Assembly: GCA_021234155.1 (NCBI GenBank)
Contig: JAJEKV010000001.1
Coordinates: forward strand, 25,843,189 to 25,907,188
Origin: Isoetes taiwanensis
Taxonomy: Eukaryota; Streptophyta; Lycopodiopsida; Isoetales; Isoetaceae
DNA length: 64,000 nt
Direction: 5' to 3'
The notes under the pieces are model-generated. The model worked only from the letters and a program-made list of their open reading frames with translations. It made no database searches and was not told the origin of the DNA. A program made the position numbers and the translations under genes. Position 1 is the first letter of the stretch. Every line of letters begins with the position of its first letter. Below are positions 33,841 through 45,085 of this stretch, piece after piece.

Positions 33841-33969
33841 ATTAGACAAACATATATTCAAGAAACTGGTGCTATCTAACTAGGAAAACTCAAAAATCAA
33901 GTAAAAGAAGACTTACCTTTGCCTTAGAGACTTGCCTTCATGATTCCTGGTATCTTTAGTGTCTAGAGT

Positions 33970-34230
33970 GATGAAAACAAAGGCGCTAAGCACTGGCGCT
34001 AGCACGGGCACTAGGCGGTAGGCCATCTAGCAGCAGCTGGCGCTAGGTCCAATAGGCCATCTAGCAGCAGGCGCCACTGGAAGTCGAAGCTGGCGCTGGC
34101 AGTCGCAGGCGGCGGGAAGCAGGCAGATATAGGCGGCCTAGGCCATCTAGCAGCAGGTGCTGGCGCTAGGTCCAATAGGCCATCTAGCGAGTGGGCTTGT
34201 TGGCAAATGGGTCTTTGGCGCATCCGCAGT
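33970..34230. repeat. Tandem GGCGCTAGGTCCAATAGGCC minisatellite
   Basis: Units containing TAGGCCATCTAGCAGCAG and GGCGCTAGGTCCAATAGGCC occur at about 34015, 34050, 34135 and 34165. Spacing is irregular (35-120 bp). 34230-34680 has no recognised feature. Confidence 0.7.
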
Positions 34231-34684
34231 GAGGAGGCAAAGGGATGTAGGCGGCGGTGGCGGGTGGGTATGGCGAAGCTCGTGGAAGGTGGGCATAAAT
34301 TTAAAAATGCTCGCCCAAATTTGAAACCCCCACCAAACCCAAATTTGAAATTCAAATGTTGAAATCCCAAATTTGTTGTTGCTACTCAACATATCATTTC
34401 TTTAGGCGCCTGTATAGATCCTTCTATAGGCGGATGCAGAGTCTTCGACGATTCCTTACTGATCGGCACTTCTAGGCGGCTTCTTGCAGTCATTTATTTT
34501 CAGGTACGTTAGGCTTGTTTGCCTGTGGGGGTTTTCGGGCGCTTTTTTGGTACGCAATATTCTTACAAGATCCATATACTCCAGTCGTCGATAGTTTTTT
34601 CACCAAAATGGTGACCACCATACCCAGGTAAGTCTTTCTATATGCATCATCTTTTTGTTAGAGCCATTCACATGTTTACCTTCC

Positions 34685-35000
34685 CCTCGGCACCCCCAAA
34701 GGAGCCATTTTGGGCGCCATTTGGAGCCCTCAAAGCGCTTCATGGCGCCATTTGGGGGGTGCCAGGGGGCAGGTATACCACCCAAATGACGCCATTTGGG
34801 GGGGTGCCAGAGGGGGTAGGTATACCCCCCAAATGGCGCCATGGAGCCATTTGGGGTGCCATTTGGAGCCCTCAAATGGCTCGATAGCGCCCTTTGAGGG
34901 GTGCCAGAGGGGGCAGGTATACCGCTCAAATGGCGCCATTTGGGGGGTGCCAGAGGGAGCAGGTAGGGGGGTGCCAGAGAGGGGGATGTAAATGGCACCA
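34685..35000. repeat. G-rich GGCGCCATTTGGGG minisatellite
   Basis: A unit of 45-65 bp (CAAATGGCGCCATTTGGGGG, then GTGCCAGAGGGGGCAGGTAT) is repeated about five times, with variants. It shares the GGCGCCAT core with 33230-33840. The tract has several runs of four or more G on the plus strand. Confidence 0.85.
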
Positions 35001-35079
35001 TGGCGCTATTTGTATCCGCACCACCAAAGAAAAAAAAAAAAAAAAGGGGATTTGTGCGTGCGTGCGTGTGTGTGTCATC

Positions 35080-35440
35080 CATGGGTTGGGAAAGTCCCAT
35101 TTTAGTGTGTATATCATAAGCGTCGGCTTCTCATGATCATTAAAAACTCTATCTAACTATCTTAAATATTTTGGTACCAAGTTTGAATGCAATTGTGACT
35201 AGGTAAGTTTATCGGTCTAGTCGAGGCTGACAAGAAAAAATGTGTTACCGAGGCTGTATGTCCGAGGCTGGGGCAGGTCCCATCTGAGTGTGTGTCCCAT
35301 AAGCTGTCATTAAAAACTGCATCTATCTGTCTTAAATATTTTGGTACCAAATTTGATGCAAAATTGTGACTAGGTAAGGTTATCGGTCTGATCGAGGCTA
35401 ATAACTAAAAATGCATTACCGAGGTTGTACTGAGGCCACA
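35080..35440. repeat. Two diverged tandem copies of a ~175-bp repeat; inverted copy at 50710-50915
   Basis: Each copy has GGTCCCATCTGAGTGTGT-like and CTTAAATATTTTGGTACCAA, then TGACTAGGTAAG and ATCGGTCTAGTCGAGGCT. The block at 50710-50915 is the reverse complement. The latter also holds a second CTCAGATGGGACG at about 50945. It is probably a dispersed element of unknown class. Confidence 0.85.
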
Positions 35441-35780
35441 CATTTTGGTTATCAACCAAGGCATGAATCGATAAATGCCTTATTGGGCTTATATGGGTGA
35501 AATTTGATAGAGATCGGGGACACTAGTATCTGAGAATGAAGACAGAGCTTGAGGACAGACGACATTTGTTTGGAGGAGAATTACTATTAAAATGCATACC
35601 TCGATGAGCGTATAACGAACTTCACAAGCTGGTCGATCATTTTCTACTGAAATGTGCTAAAGAACAAACTCCCAAATAATAGAAACGTGAAATCTTCTTA
35701 AGGAAATCATATTGCCCTCTAAAACAACTCATTCATTCCTAGTAAAGCTCCAAAAGCATCTCTGCCCTGCCTATTAGGTC

Positions 35781-36080
35781 TCATCTCCTATTTTCTACTA
35801 AATAATCTGCTACAATCTGTTCTGCATGCATGCATCCCAGTGTACTGGGACTCTGAGTGACATTCAAGGTTTTTACATGCTTCCTCCTCCAAAATCTATC
35901 GCAGCCCACAATTGTTCCTTCTAAAATCTCCACCTCCCACTTGAAATATGCGGGGCATATCCCATGTTCATCCCTCCATCCCGAGAATTTTCTCGTCAGA
36001 ATATGAAAAAGGACTCTCTCTTTACTCAGGGCCAGATCCGACAATGGAAATGAGACGAGTGCCGGTTGCCCGTGAACCAA
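35781..36080 (-). CDS. Hypothetical 99-aa ORF
   Basis: An open frame with balanced composition (WRDEHGICPAYFKWEVEILE, VKTLNVTQSPSTLGC), upstream residues also open, and no intron required. I do not recognise the family and it could be a captured exon. No ordered neighbours support a function. Confidence 0.25.
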   Translation of the reverse strand: MVHGQPALVSFPLSDLALSKERVLFHILTRKFSGWRDEHGICPAYFKWEVEILEGTIVGCDRFWRRKHVKTLNVTQSPSTLGCMHAEQIVADYLVENRR

Positions 36081-38440
36081 TTTTAGTATGCCACATCGTA
36101 ACTAACACTTCTCTTCTGATTCCATTGCAACAGTTAGCAATTACCAAAACTCTCCTCATAAAACCAAAAATGTTGCAGATTAACTCCAAAACACTCCGTT
36201 AATTGATAGGGGTGATCCCCTTGCCTTTGAAAGTTGAATAAGTGCCAACTCTTGCCGTAGATTTCCTTCAAAACATGATCTCAAATGCCTATTTTGAATT
36301 GGCTTCATACTACCACTACTACAATGGAATCATGAGTTGTTGCCCTCAAGAAAAGGAGCCAGAAGTTGAGATATTACAAAGAAATGCTACTTCCGCATGT
36401 GGAATCTGGCCCTCACAAGAGTCCAATCTATCTATATATAATACTAAAGGAGAAATAAGAGGATAGTCTATGCAGCATCATGGCCCTTGATTTTTGTAAC
36501 TTATTTTCATCCTTTAGATTTACCGGTTTTCCTTGCCCGCAAGTAGTAGCCTCTTAGATCTTCAACAGCTAGATGATTCCTCCGATAACTTGTCGGATCC
36601 ATATTTAATTGTAGCTCGAGATCTCTACGGTTTGCTTTTCCTATTTCTCGCCTCCAATTCTATACCAAATCTGACCCATTTCACATTACAATGCTGCCTT
36701 CCAAATCGGCTTGTTTAAAGTTTATGGTGATGACGGTGGTAGTGCAGGATTTGTCTAAGCAATCTAGGTCAGCGGATTTTGGCAAGCAGATTTGGAAAAT
36801 GGCAATGGATTTTAGCGATTTTGGTAGCAGGCAAGCGGATTTTGGCAAGGCTTAGAAGGTTTTATTTTTTTCTCATTTAGAGTTTTTCCCCTTTGTCCGT
36901 AAGTTAAAATGAAGCATTTCTTTTGTGTTTCTTTGAAAATGGAACATCATATTGGATCTCTGGCGATGGTGGTATCTCACTAAGCCGAAGTTGTGACTAT
37001 CGACTTGCATGTTTCCTCCTTTTCGCATTTATGTATGGCTGGTTTTCTCAGCAAATATAAAGCCTCTTGAGTCTTGCGGTATTGTGTATTTCAAGCAGTT
37101 TGTTTTGTGCATTGTTTATTTAGAGTATTTGCATAAATCATGAGTGGATTTGTTGTAGTTTTGAATCAAGAGCATGGCATGAAAATGATAGAAAATAGTT
37201 TTATTTCTGAGGACTCTTATCAATTGAAACAAATTAGTTGGAAGGGTATTAGTTTATTCTGCCCAAGGTATAACCAGAGTGATATGTAGAGGCCAAGTAG
37301 GAAGCACCGTGAAAGATCCATGTATTCATTGATCTGGGGCAGTGGCAGAGTATAGGGATGAAAGCTGGGAAGTTGTGTCTGCTACATGTCTGTGATTTCA
37401 TTACATCTATTTTGGTCCGCCAGATGTTTTCAGTTTCCTTATTCTTTCTTTATAGACAGCACGCAGGGTTATGCATCTTCACGGCCGGAGAGTCAAAGCA
37501 CCGCGTGCACATCTCGGTCGTGAGGCCCCGACCCTATTCCGCTTCTTGAGGTACATTCGTATAATTGGAGATCTCTCTTTAATAAATAAGTTAGGGTTCT
37601 TGTTGGGCATCTATTTTAGTTCTGCAAAGCCAACTTTTCTTCCATCAGCTCATCGAATCTACATAGTTCATCTTTCCTACTTGACCGCGCTGATACACTA
37701 CATAAGCATTTGATACTTATGATCGGCTTGGTTTTTCTTTTTTTTTTCCTTCAAGAATGAATGATTTGCAAAGTTTTTAGAGCGGGATGTGTTTTCTGAG
37801 GCTGCCATAATTGAAGTATATGTTTAAAAATTTGCCATGCCGAAGATTTTTCTATGCTGGGTGCTGATCTTGCCATGGAAAAGGTAAGATATGACACGCA
37901 TTTTCTTTTAAAACTGGCTTTGATTCAAGCATATGGGATGAGGGCCCTTCAACTCTTTCTAGAAATGCAAAGGGAAGTCATGAAAGCATAGCAGATTCTG
38001 TTGGAAGTGGGAGCTCCGTGCCCTCCCAGATATCATATGCCTGCATGTTTGCCAGTCTAGCCTAGATCTCCTCGGTTTTGGGGAAGCCCTAAAGAGTCCT
38101 CCACAAGACCCTTCCTCTAGCATAAAAATAAACTCATCCCATTTCTAAGGTTGCATCTGCCGAAAGTTCATCACAACATTCCATGGTCAACCAAATACTG
38201 AGTATTTTGAAGCACCATCTTTCTGACAGACACATATCCACATAATTCCTCCATTTTACCATCTAAATGGAGTTCTTTAACGTCGGATACAGGCACCATT
38301 GGTAGGCATAGTACAACGCCTCCGTTCTACTACAGGGAAAGCAAGAACCTATAGAAATCAGAGATATCAAGGAGAAACTTCAAGAATAGAAGAAAAATCG
38401 AAGATAAAGATCTGAAAGAACATTCTGCAACAAGATTGAA
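36081..38440. other. Intergenic DNA, no convincing gene
   Basis: Around 36760-36850 the motif GCGGATTTTGGCAAG is repeated three times within 80 bp. Exon-like open pieces are short and lack recognisable motifs. 37470-37550 is GC-richer than its surroundings. Confidence 0.45.
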
Positions 38441-38449
38441 CGAAAAAAA

Positions 38450-38602
38450 CTAGAAAACTCCTCCATTTAAAATAGATAATCGTTCTAGAGTTAGCTCTAA
38501 GCTCCAACAGCTCAAAAAAACAAACAAATTAGCAAGCACCTTGGAGACGACGAGATCGCCAATGTCGAAGCTCCGAAACTTCGCCATCATCGCACGACAA
38601 AA
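38450..38602 (-). CDS. Possible first exon of an unknown gene
   Basis: From ATG at about 38590 the frame reads MMAKFRSFDIGDLVVSKV. The FDIGDLVVSK stretch resembles the start of a PWWP-type reader domain, but a GT follows within a few codons and no continuation was found downstream. It is too short to assign. Confidence 0.2.
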   Translation of the reverse strand, partial: FCRAMMAKFRSFDIGDLVVSKVLANLFVFLSCWSLELTLERLSILNGGVF

Positions 38603-38700
38603 GGAGAAAAAGAAATGGAAGTTAGAAAAAAAATACCTTGCAGGCCACGTCACCAAAATTTCGACTCCCGGCGGCCTACTTGAGGGAGCATGGCAGCTGT

Positions 38701-38782
38701 CGAGGTTTCGGCCGTAAACTGCGCCGTCGCGGCTAACCCGCTTGCGGTGGCACCGCCTGCTGGTTTACGGCCGGAAACCTCG
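38701..38782. repeat. GC-rich inverted repeat (hairpin)
   Basis: Left arm CGAGGTTTCGGCCGTAAAC (38701-38719) and right arm GTTTACGGCCGGAAACCTCG (38763-38782) are complementary with one unpaired base. The 43-nt loop is 70% G+C, very different from the surrounding AT-rich DNA. Confidence 0.9.
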
Positions 38783-38799
38783 CCAGCCGGAGGTTCCTA

Positions 38800-40019
38800 G
38801 CACATATTACATTTATGAACCATGCCTATAACCTGACTGATCCATTTATTGGATAAATCTAACTAAATATAAGATTACTAGGATTTTTTTTTTTTTGAAA
38901 TTCTCTATGTTTTTTGGAATGCTTTTTCCGGCCAAAATTACTAGCAAACTAAATCAGAAATTATTTTGGAAGGCTCATTCCGACCATGTATGCGCCTTTC
39001 CTTCTATTCCAATCCCTTCTAATTCTGGCGCCTCCCGCAAGTAAGAGTATGGTGATCGAGATGGTTTGCAAGAAGCGTCTAGCTCGTTTTTGAAGCTTCA
39101 TCAGCGAATTTTTTCATTTGGGTTCTGTTCCTAGCCCAGTTCCGGCGATTTGCAAGCTTCATTAGCCTTTTTTTCATCTGGGTTCTAGATTTTAGCTCGG
39201 TTCTGGTGTTTTTCTTGAATTCTTATGTTGTGTTTTAGCTCTGCTTCAAAGGTCGCAGACAGTTTTATAAATCTGAAAGCCCAATTGCCTACGATTCCTG
39301 AAGCATATGAACGCAGAAGCAGCGGAAGAAGGAGAAAAAAAAGGAACAAAATCTTTAGGATTTCCGACAACCATCAAGCACAAAAGGACACTTCTTTCCC
39401 TACAGTGATCAAGCCGTTGCATGATAGCCCTTTGTATTCCAATATGAAGCTCCTTTAGCCTCCTAACTGCTGAACGAAGAAGCAAAGGCTGCCGTTTGCT
39501 TATTTCCTCACATAAAGGACCCAAGAGCTTGATTGTTCCAATCAAACTCGACACATTTTTTTGCTACAAAATCTTAGAACGCTCACAAAATTCTGGACTC
39601 AAATCGATGGTTAAATCAGGAACAAATCGAAACAAAGGGAGCTTTCTTAACGCTCTTGATGCTCTTGCTAGCCTGGCTATCCTGAAACAAGGTTTGCTTC
39701 ATAATATTATCGAGAGCAAGTCAGAGTTAATCTTAAGTTAGGAATTGCTCTTTTGAACATTTAACGTTTTTGCTTGCTCTTGATGTTTGTCCTAGTCTAA
39801 TGAGATTTAGTCGTATGAAATGCCATGATCTCATCATTTACATATCATGGTTACTGCAAAATGGCTCTGTAGTTATTTTAGGAAATGGAAAAAAAGAGAT
39901 GTTATATCATAGAATTCTATAATTTGCAGGTTATGCCCAAATCATTGCATTGTTTGTTGTATTAGGCAGCGAAAGAATTCCAAGAATCTAAAACTGCCTT
40001 AGGAAAGCAGCAACAAGAC
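38800..40019. other. Intergenic DNA
   Basis: 38797-38860 (ATTACATTTATGAACCATG, then TGATCCATTT) resembles 44795-44850, so a small dispersed repeat is present. Open frames at 39225-39741 on both strands have no recognisable domain. Confidence 0.4.
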
Positions 40020-41060
40020 ATTGGGCATAAATAGTATTGCAGAGCTGTTGAAAAGGTGCGCCAATGCAAAAGATCTTTCAGAAGGTAAGTATATTCATGA
40101 TTATCTTATCCAAAAGGGTTGACATATGGATACATATTTAAGAAACCTTCTGTGCACATGTATAGTTGGAGCTTTGCGGGATGCTCGAGAAGTGTTTAAG
40201 AAGTTGATAAATGAAATTGCTTTGGAGTAATAATGCTTGCTGCTTATTCCCAATATGGGCAGTTGTCATCTGCGAGAAAACTGTTTCAGGTTATGCCTGA
40301 GGGACTGCGGTTACACATCAAGGACAAATTGATGAAACTTTTGTTATGTTCCGACATATGCCTGAAACTCCTGAAATGACATGATCGAAGTTTGTTTGTG
40401 CCATGACATGCTTAACAAGGCCTTGACAGATTTTAATCTGATGCCTGACATGAATGTAGTATCTTGGAATACTATGATCTCTGCTCACATTGAAAAGGGC
40501 AAACTAAAGTTGTCATATCAGCTGTTTTAGCAAATGCCCAATGTATACGTGACTTCATGGAAGATTATAGTAAGTGCAATTAACATCGCACGACCAGCTC
40601 AAAGAAACATGTCTGATGTTCTAGCTTTATGATTTGCAGGATATGCCCAGGAGAAAGAAACAGTTGAGATATGCACTCTGTTCCTTCCAACATCTTTAAG
40701 CGACGATTAAGACATCAAATCTGACATCCAACATGCACAACAATCAGAATTTCGGTCTGCATGCAGAACAGTGTCTTTCAGATTTTCTTTGATGAGGTGC
40801 ATTTTAGAGGTCTATTCTGCCTCAGCCTTATGCATTTCTATGGAATGCTCTGATTTCAACTTATGCGCGTCTAGCCTTTGGACAGGCCATTAAAATGTTA
40901 GATATGATGCTTAAGAGAACTACCAAGCCATGCAATAGAATGATTACCATATATGCTGGAATGGGACCGCTGCATTATGCCTTCAGACTTATTTCACAGA
41001 ATGCTAAAACGAAACAATAATGAATGCCTACTAAGCTCCTTTGATATGCCCCCTGAGAAC
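40020..41060 (+). pseudogene. PPR protein pseudogene
   Basis: Several PPR units can be read on the plus strand: IAELLKRCANAKDLSEGKYIH (first half 40035-40095), DAREVFKKL, then MPDMNVVSWNTMISAHIEKG and QMPNVYVTSW (about 40440-40565). RCA-A-GK-IH and V-SWNTMIS are signatures of PLS-class PPR proteins, which act on organellar RNA. Stops such as TGA after IQKG and TAA after LE, plus frame changes, show that it is decayed. Beyond 40800 only traces remain. Confidence 0.75.
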
Positions 41061-42214
41061 ATATTGTAGCCCTACTTGCCTGCTGAGCCTTTGAAGTCTT
41101 TGCAAAGAAAACTTACATCTCAGAAACCAGTCTGTACCATAATAAGAGGTACAGAATCACTTTAAAAAATTTAATCTGAAACATTAAATGAAAATCCAGT
41201 TTATCATGATGCTTTGAGAATTCTTTTGTTGTTCTCAAACTGATTTGCATCTAGAGACACGTGTTTAAAGTATTGACATCCTGCTTGGGAATCTTGGTAT
41301 ACCATCGTGGTTCAAGAAATTTCAATTCAGTATTAAAAATGGTTTATTGAATTGGATATTTAGATTTTTAGATATTGAGGTGTAGGGGAAAGAAAAGCTT
41401 AGATTTTTACCACACCTCGGTGAACCTTTTTTTGGTTTGTGATCTAAATGGCTTTAGTGCACTGAGTAGATGCTTGAATCACCTGCTTTGTTCCCAAGTA
41501 TGCAAAAATATATTAGAAATAGCTGCGTGTGCGTTTATCTTACAACATATAAAATTACAAGTAATATTGCATTTTGTGCTTTGCAGAATCTATACACCGG
41601 TCCATGTGACTTAGAGCTGTGACTGGTAAAGTTAATATAAAATGATAAAGATTACAAATTCTTGGATGTGAGTACAGATTAAACGGGGACGGATGTGACA
41701 GCACATTCTGCATCCTCATCGACTCGTACTGTCTGTTTTCTCACAAAGATCATCCCATCCAACACACCAATGACCCTTTGAGCATTAGTTGTGGAATTGA
41801 GATTAAAGGACTCTAGAAGGACAAACATGTATAAAAATTACGAAGATATGGTCCCTACAGCTTATTCCACATTCTCTGGCCTAAATGCAGGATCGCATCG
41901 CAGGATCAAGTCAAACTAAGCTAGTTCAAGAAATTTCTTTGTTGTTTCACATGTTGCGCATCATCCTGCAGTTAGTTTGATTAGAGAACGTTAGTTGGCT
42001 TGCCTATAATGATGGCCGGAATGGTGAGATTTCCAAGCGGGCGCAGTGATTCTCTTTAATAGATTTTATGTTGAATATTTTTGAACATTTACTCAACTTC
42101 TACACAAGGTTCGTACATTGTTAGCCCAAAAATAACAATGCATGGGCTTAATGTTTTTTCTTTTTTTCCGCACATACAATATGGAAAGGATGATTGATTG
42201 TCGTTGCAATCACG
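41061..42214. other. Intergenic DNA
   Basis: AT-rich, with no gene or repeat recognised. A T-run at 42160 precedes the LINE fragment. Confidence 0.5.
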
Positions 42215-43610
42215 CCCTCTATAGCAGGTCAAGACGGCCCATTACAAGGAGCACATCAACCCCGCGTTGGCCCGAGGCCCGCAGCTCGACCTGCGTTCCC
42301 AGCTGCCCCTGAAAAAGCGCAGACTCATTGCCTCCATTCGCACAGGTGCCCACCATCTTCGCATCGAGACGGGCAGGTGGATTGGGGAGCCCCGCCAGGA
42401 CAGGCTCTGTCAGTGCTCACTACTAGAGAATGGGTTGTTTGCGGCGTCAGTTTGCGACGTATATGAAACGTCCACGTCGCAAAAATCGCGCACGTTCCCA
42501 TGACGTCGCACAAAATTTAAACGACGTCGCAGATAGAACGTCCCACGTCGCAGTTGGAACCTCTAATCAGACGTCGCAATGGCAAAAATCGGGTACGTTC
42601 CTATGACATTGCACAAAATTCAAACAATGTCGCAGGTAGAACGTCAGACGTCACAGTTGGAACGTTTGGCTAGACGTCACAATGGCCTACTACGTGCCAC
42701 GTCGCACTAGCGACGTATCACGTCGCAAGTGCAACGTCATTACAACGTGAAATGTCACAATTGCGACGTCTCATTGCGACTTAAAGAATAAACATAGAAT
42801 AAATACAAGTATGAGTTATTGAGATGTTGGGAAGGCCTCAGGTTTGTTAGCCAGAGGTTAGGGGTTCAAGTCCACGAAAAAATATTTTGGGCGCACATAT
42901 ATGTACATCTTAGCAACATATGAGCGACGTTTGTAAAATGTCATAAGGACATATTTTGTACATATTTGAGACGTCCATGACGTCGCTAATACATTGCACA
43001 TGCGACGTGACGTCGCACATGCAACGTGACGTCGTGCTGCGACGAATCCACGGCGACGTCATTTGCGACGAGCGGGAAACGTTATTAAAGCGTGTGCATG
43101 CGACGTTTGATGTCCTTGTTACGTCGCTAAGACGTCGCAAATTGCCTATTCTGTAGTAGTGGCTGTCAGACGGGTGCCATTCAGGATGAGTCTCACACTT
43201 TCCAGAGTTGCCCAGCATTCAATCAGATCCGGGCCAGATACGTTCCCTTAGTACGACCGGACTCGCCCCCTACATTTGCTGATGAACACACTGTCAGTAC
43301 GTTCTCTGGGGTCGTACATTCAGGAGGTACTGGATCTGCGAGCCCACCTTTGCCCCCGCCTGGCTGCCCGCTGATCAGGCACTACGGGTACGGTACATGA
43401 GTGTATATATTTGTGTGTTTTTGCATTTCGTATATTGGAACAGTTTGTCAGCAGGCTGATTGCTGCCACGGTTTTTCCCTTGAAAACCCTTCGGGACGGG
43501 GGTTTTTTAATCCGGGTAGTAATCCGCGTGCTGCGCTTTTGTATTGGGTCCCATAGACCGATTGGTCTCCGTGGACGATAAAAATACCTTCCTTCCTTCC
43601 TTCCTCCATA
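42215..43610 (+). mobile_element. LINE 3' fragment split by a CACTA element
   Basis: Before the insertion: LPLKKRRLIASIRTGAHHLR and RLCQC. After it: HTFQSCPAFNQIRARYV. Together they match the LINE C-terminal Cys/His region seen uninterrupted at 51600-51790 (KKRRLIASIRTGAHRLR, RLCQCC, ICPAF). The element continues to GGGTCCCATAGACCGATTGG and a (TTCC)n tail at 43587-43608. The 3' simple repeat instead of poly-A is notable. It is incapable of transposition (5' truncated). Confidence 0.85.
42418..43161. mobile_element. Non-autonomous CACTA (En/Spm-type) element, 744 bp
   Basis: It begins CACTACTAGAGAATGGG and ends CCTATTCTGTAGTAGTG, giving imperfect terminal inverted repeats that start CACTA. 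A 3-bp GCT duplication flanks it (42415-42417, 43162-43164). The related LINE at 51710-51725 shows the uninterrupted site. Both subterminal regions are packed with direct and inverted GACGTCGCA motifs and their C-to-T derivatives (GACGTCACA), as expected for CACTA transposase-binding arrays. No transposase is present. Confidence 0.93.
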
Positions 43611-45085
43611 ACCCATATAATGTTTGTTTGTTTGTTTTTTGAAGGACATAGGGTGTTTATTCATTATGCAACATCAAGTACATTTCATGAATATAGCCAA
43701 TCTAGAGTAGCTCCATGTGATGGTATTACAAATAGCCAATCTCGAACTCGTGACCTACATTTCATGAATCACAAGTAGCCAATCTAGAGTAGCTCCAAGC
43801 AAAATCTCTTCTATGACCTTAATAAACATACCAATGCATGAATTAACAATGTGCTCCTCACTAACATGCATGAAGGCATCTCACAATGTTTGTGCATTTA
43901 AGTTTGCAATTGATTTGACGTCACTTCACCTGCTCCAAATGCAGATGCAGAAAGCAAATCTGAAACATAGTTTGAATGCTAGTTTCATGCCCTTCCTAGC
44001 ATAATGCTTTTAACCAAGCCATGTAATTGTCTTTGCTTCATTCACAACATACCTCTATGTCGTCGCCTCTTACCTCTATGTTGTCGCCTTTGAATCCTAG
44101 AGGACCTCTTGCATTAAGAAAGAGTCGAAATAACTGCACAAAAACCCTGTAAGGCACATATTTGCTGCACAATTAATAGAGTTTCGAGGCTAAAGATACC
44201 ACGCTATTTACAACCATTAAGAACTGTGGAGGCCAGTTTCAAAATATTACCAAGCTGATCTGCGTGAGTGCTTTCTGTGTTGGATATCAATCAATGATTA
44301 ATATATGTAGAGTGCTTATGACAACATGTTTTGACATTATAAACTTCTTTATCAGAACAAACGATCATTAATCTACTTATATTGCTAATACATCAGCATC
44401 TACAGCCAATCAAAAGTCGACATACCAAGACCAACATTAGTACACTAGCATTCAGAAAACGAAATAATACTTGGTTTCTATTGGGCTGACAAATCCACTA
44501 GCTGGGCTTAAAAATCCGCCTACAGATTAAGTTGGCAAACTTGCCAATCGGCTGGGAATCTATATGTATAGCAGCATTTATCATACTATCCAAAAAAAAG
44601 ATAAAACTCTTGAATTATAGATTGCAATACTGACGTAAGGCGCTGGCTCCGCCAGCGCTAAATTATTGTATAATATATAATTGCAGCAAATCACTCATCC
44701 TCAAACTATAAGCCAGCCCATAAAAATATGACTCTTGCCTAAGAAGCAAGGAATTGTTTTATAAGGTGATGCGAACATGGAGAACATCACCATCTCATAT
44801 TACATTTATGAACCATGTCCTAATCTGAGTGATCCATTTGCTACTGTAAACCACCATTAAATGCAAAAGCTATCTATTTGGCAGTGAGACAGAATTTGTA
44901 ACCATGTCATAAAATTTCGAGCTTGATGTTGTCTATGTCATTTAACAATTTTGTAATACCAGCCATCACCATCTCACTATATCCAATTTTAATGAACCAG
45001 ACTGATCTAGTTATTCTTGAGGACAAAGCCAAAAATCATTTCGTGCAACAAGACAAAGAAATTGTAAATGGATAAACCATGTCAA
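43611..45085. other. Intergenic DNA downstream of KDSR
   Basis: A (GTTT)n run at 43622-43640. CTACATTTCATGAAT-type motifs with AGCCAATCTAGAGTAGCTCC occur twice (43695, 43780). A short hairpin GGCGCTGGCTCCGCCAGCGC lies at about 44640. No gene recognised. KDSR transcripts would end here. Confidence 0.5.

Noticed and set aside
42418-43161. GACGTCGCA repeats considered as a CRISPR-like array or regulatory cluster
   Set aside because: Irregular spacing, both orientations, and the CACTA ends with a GCT duplication explain them; this is a plant genome.
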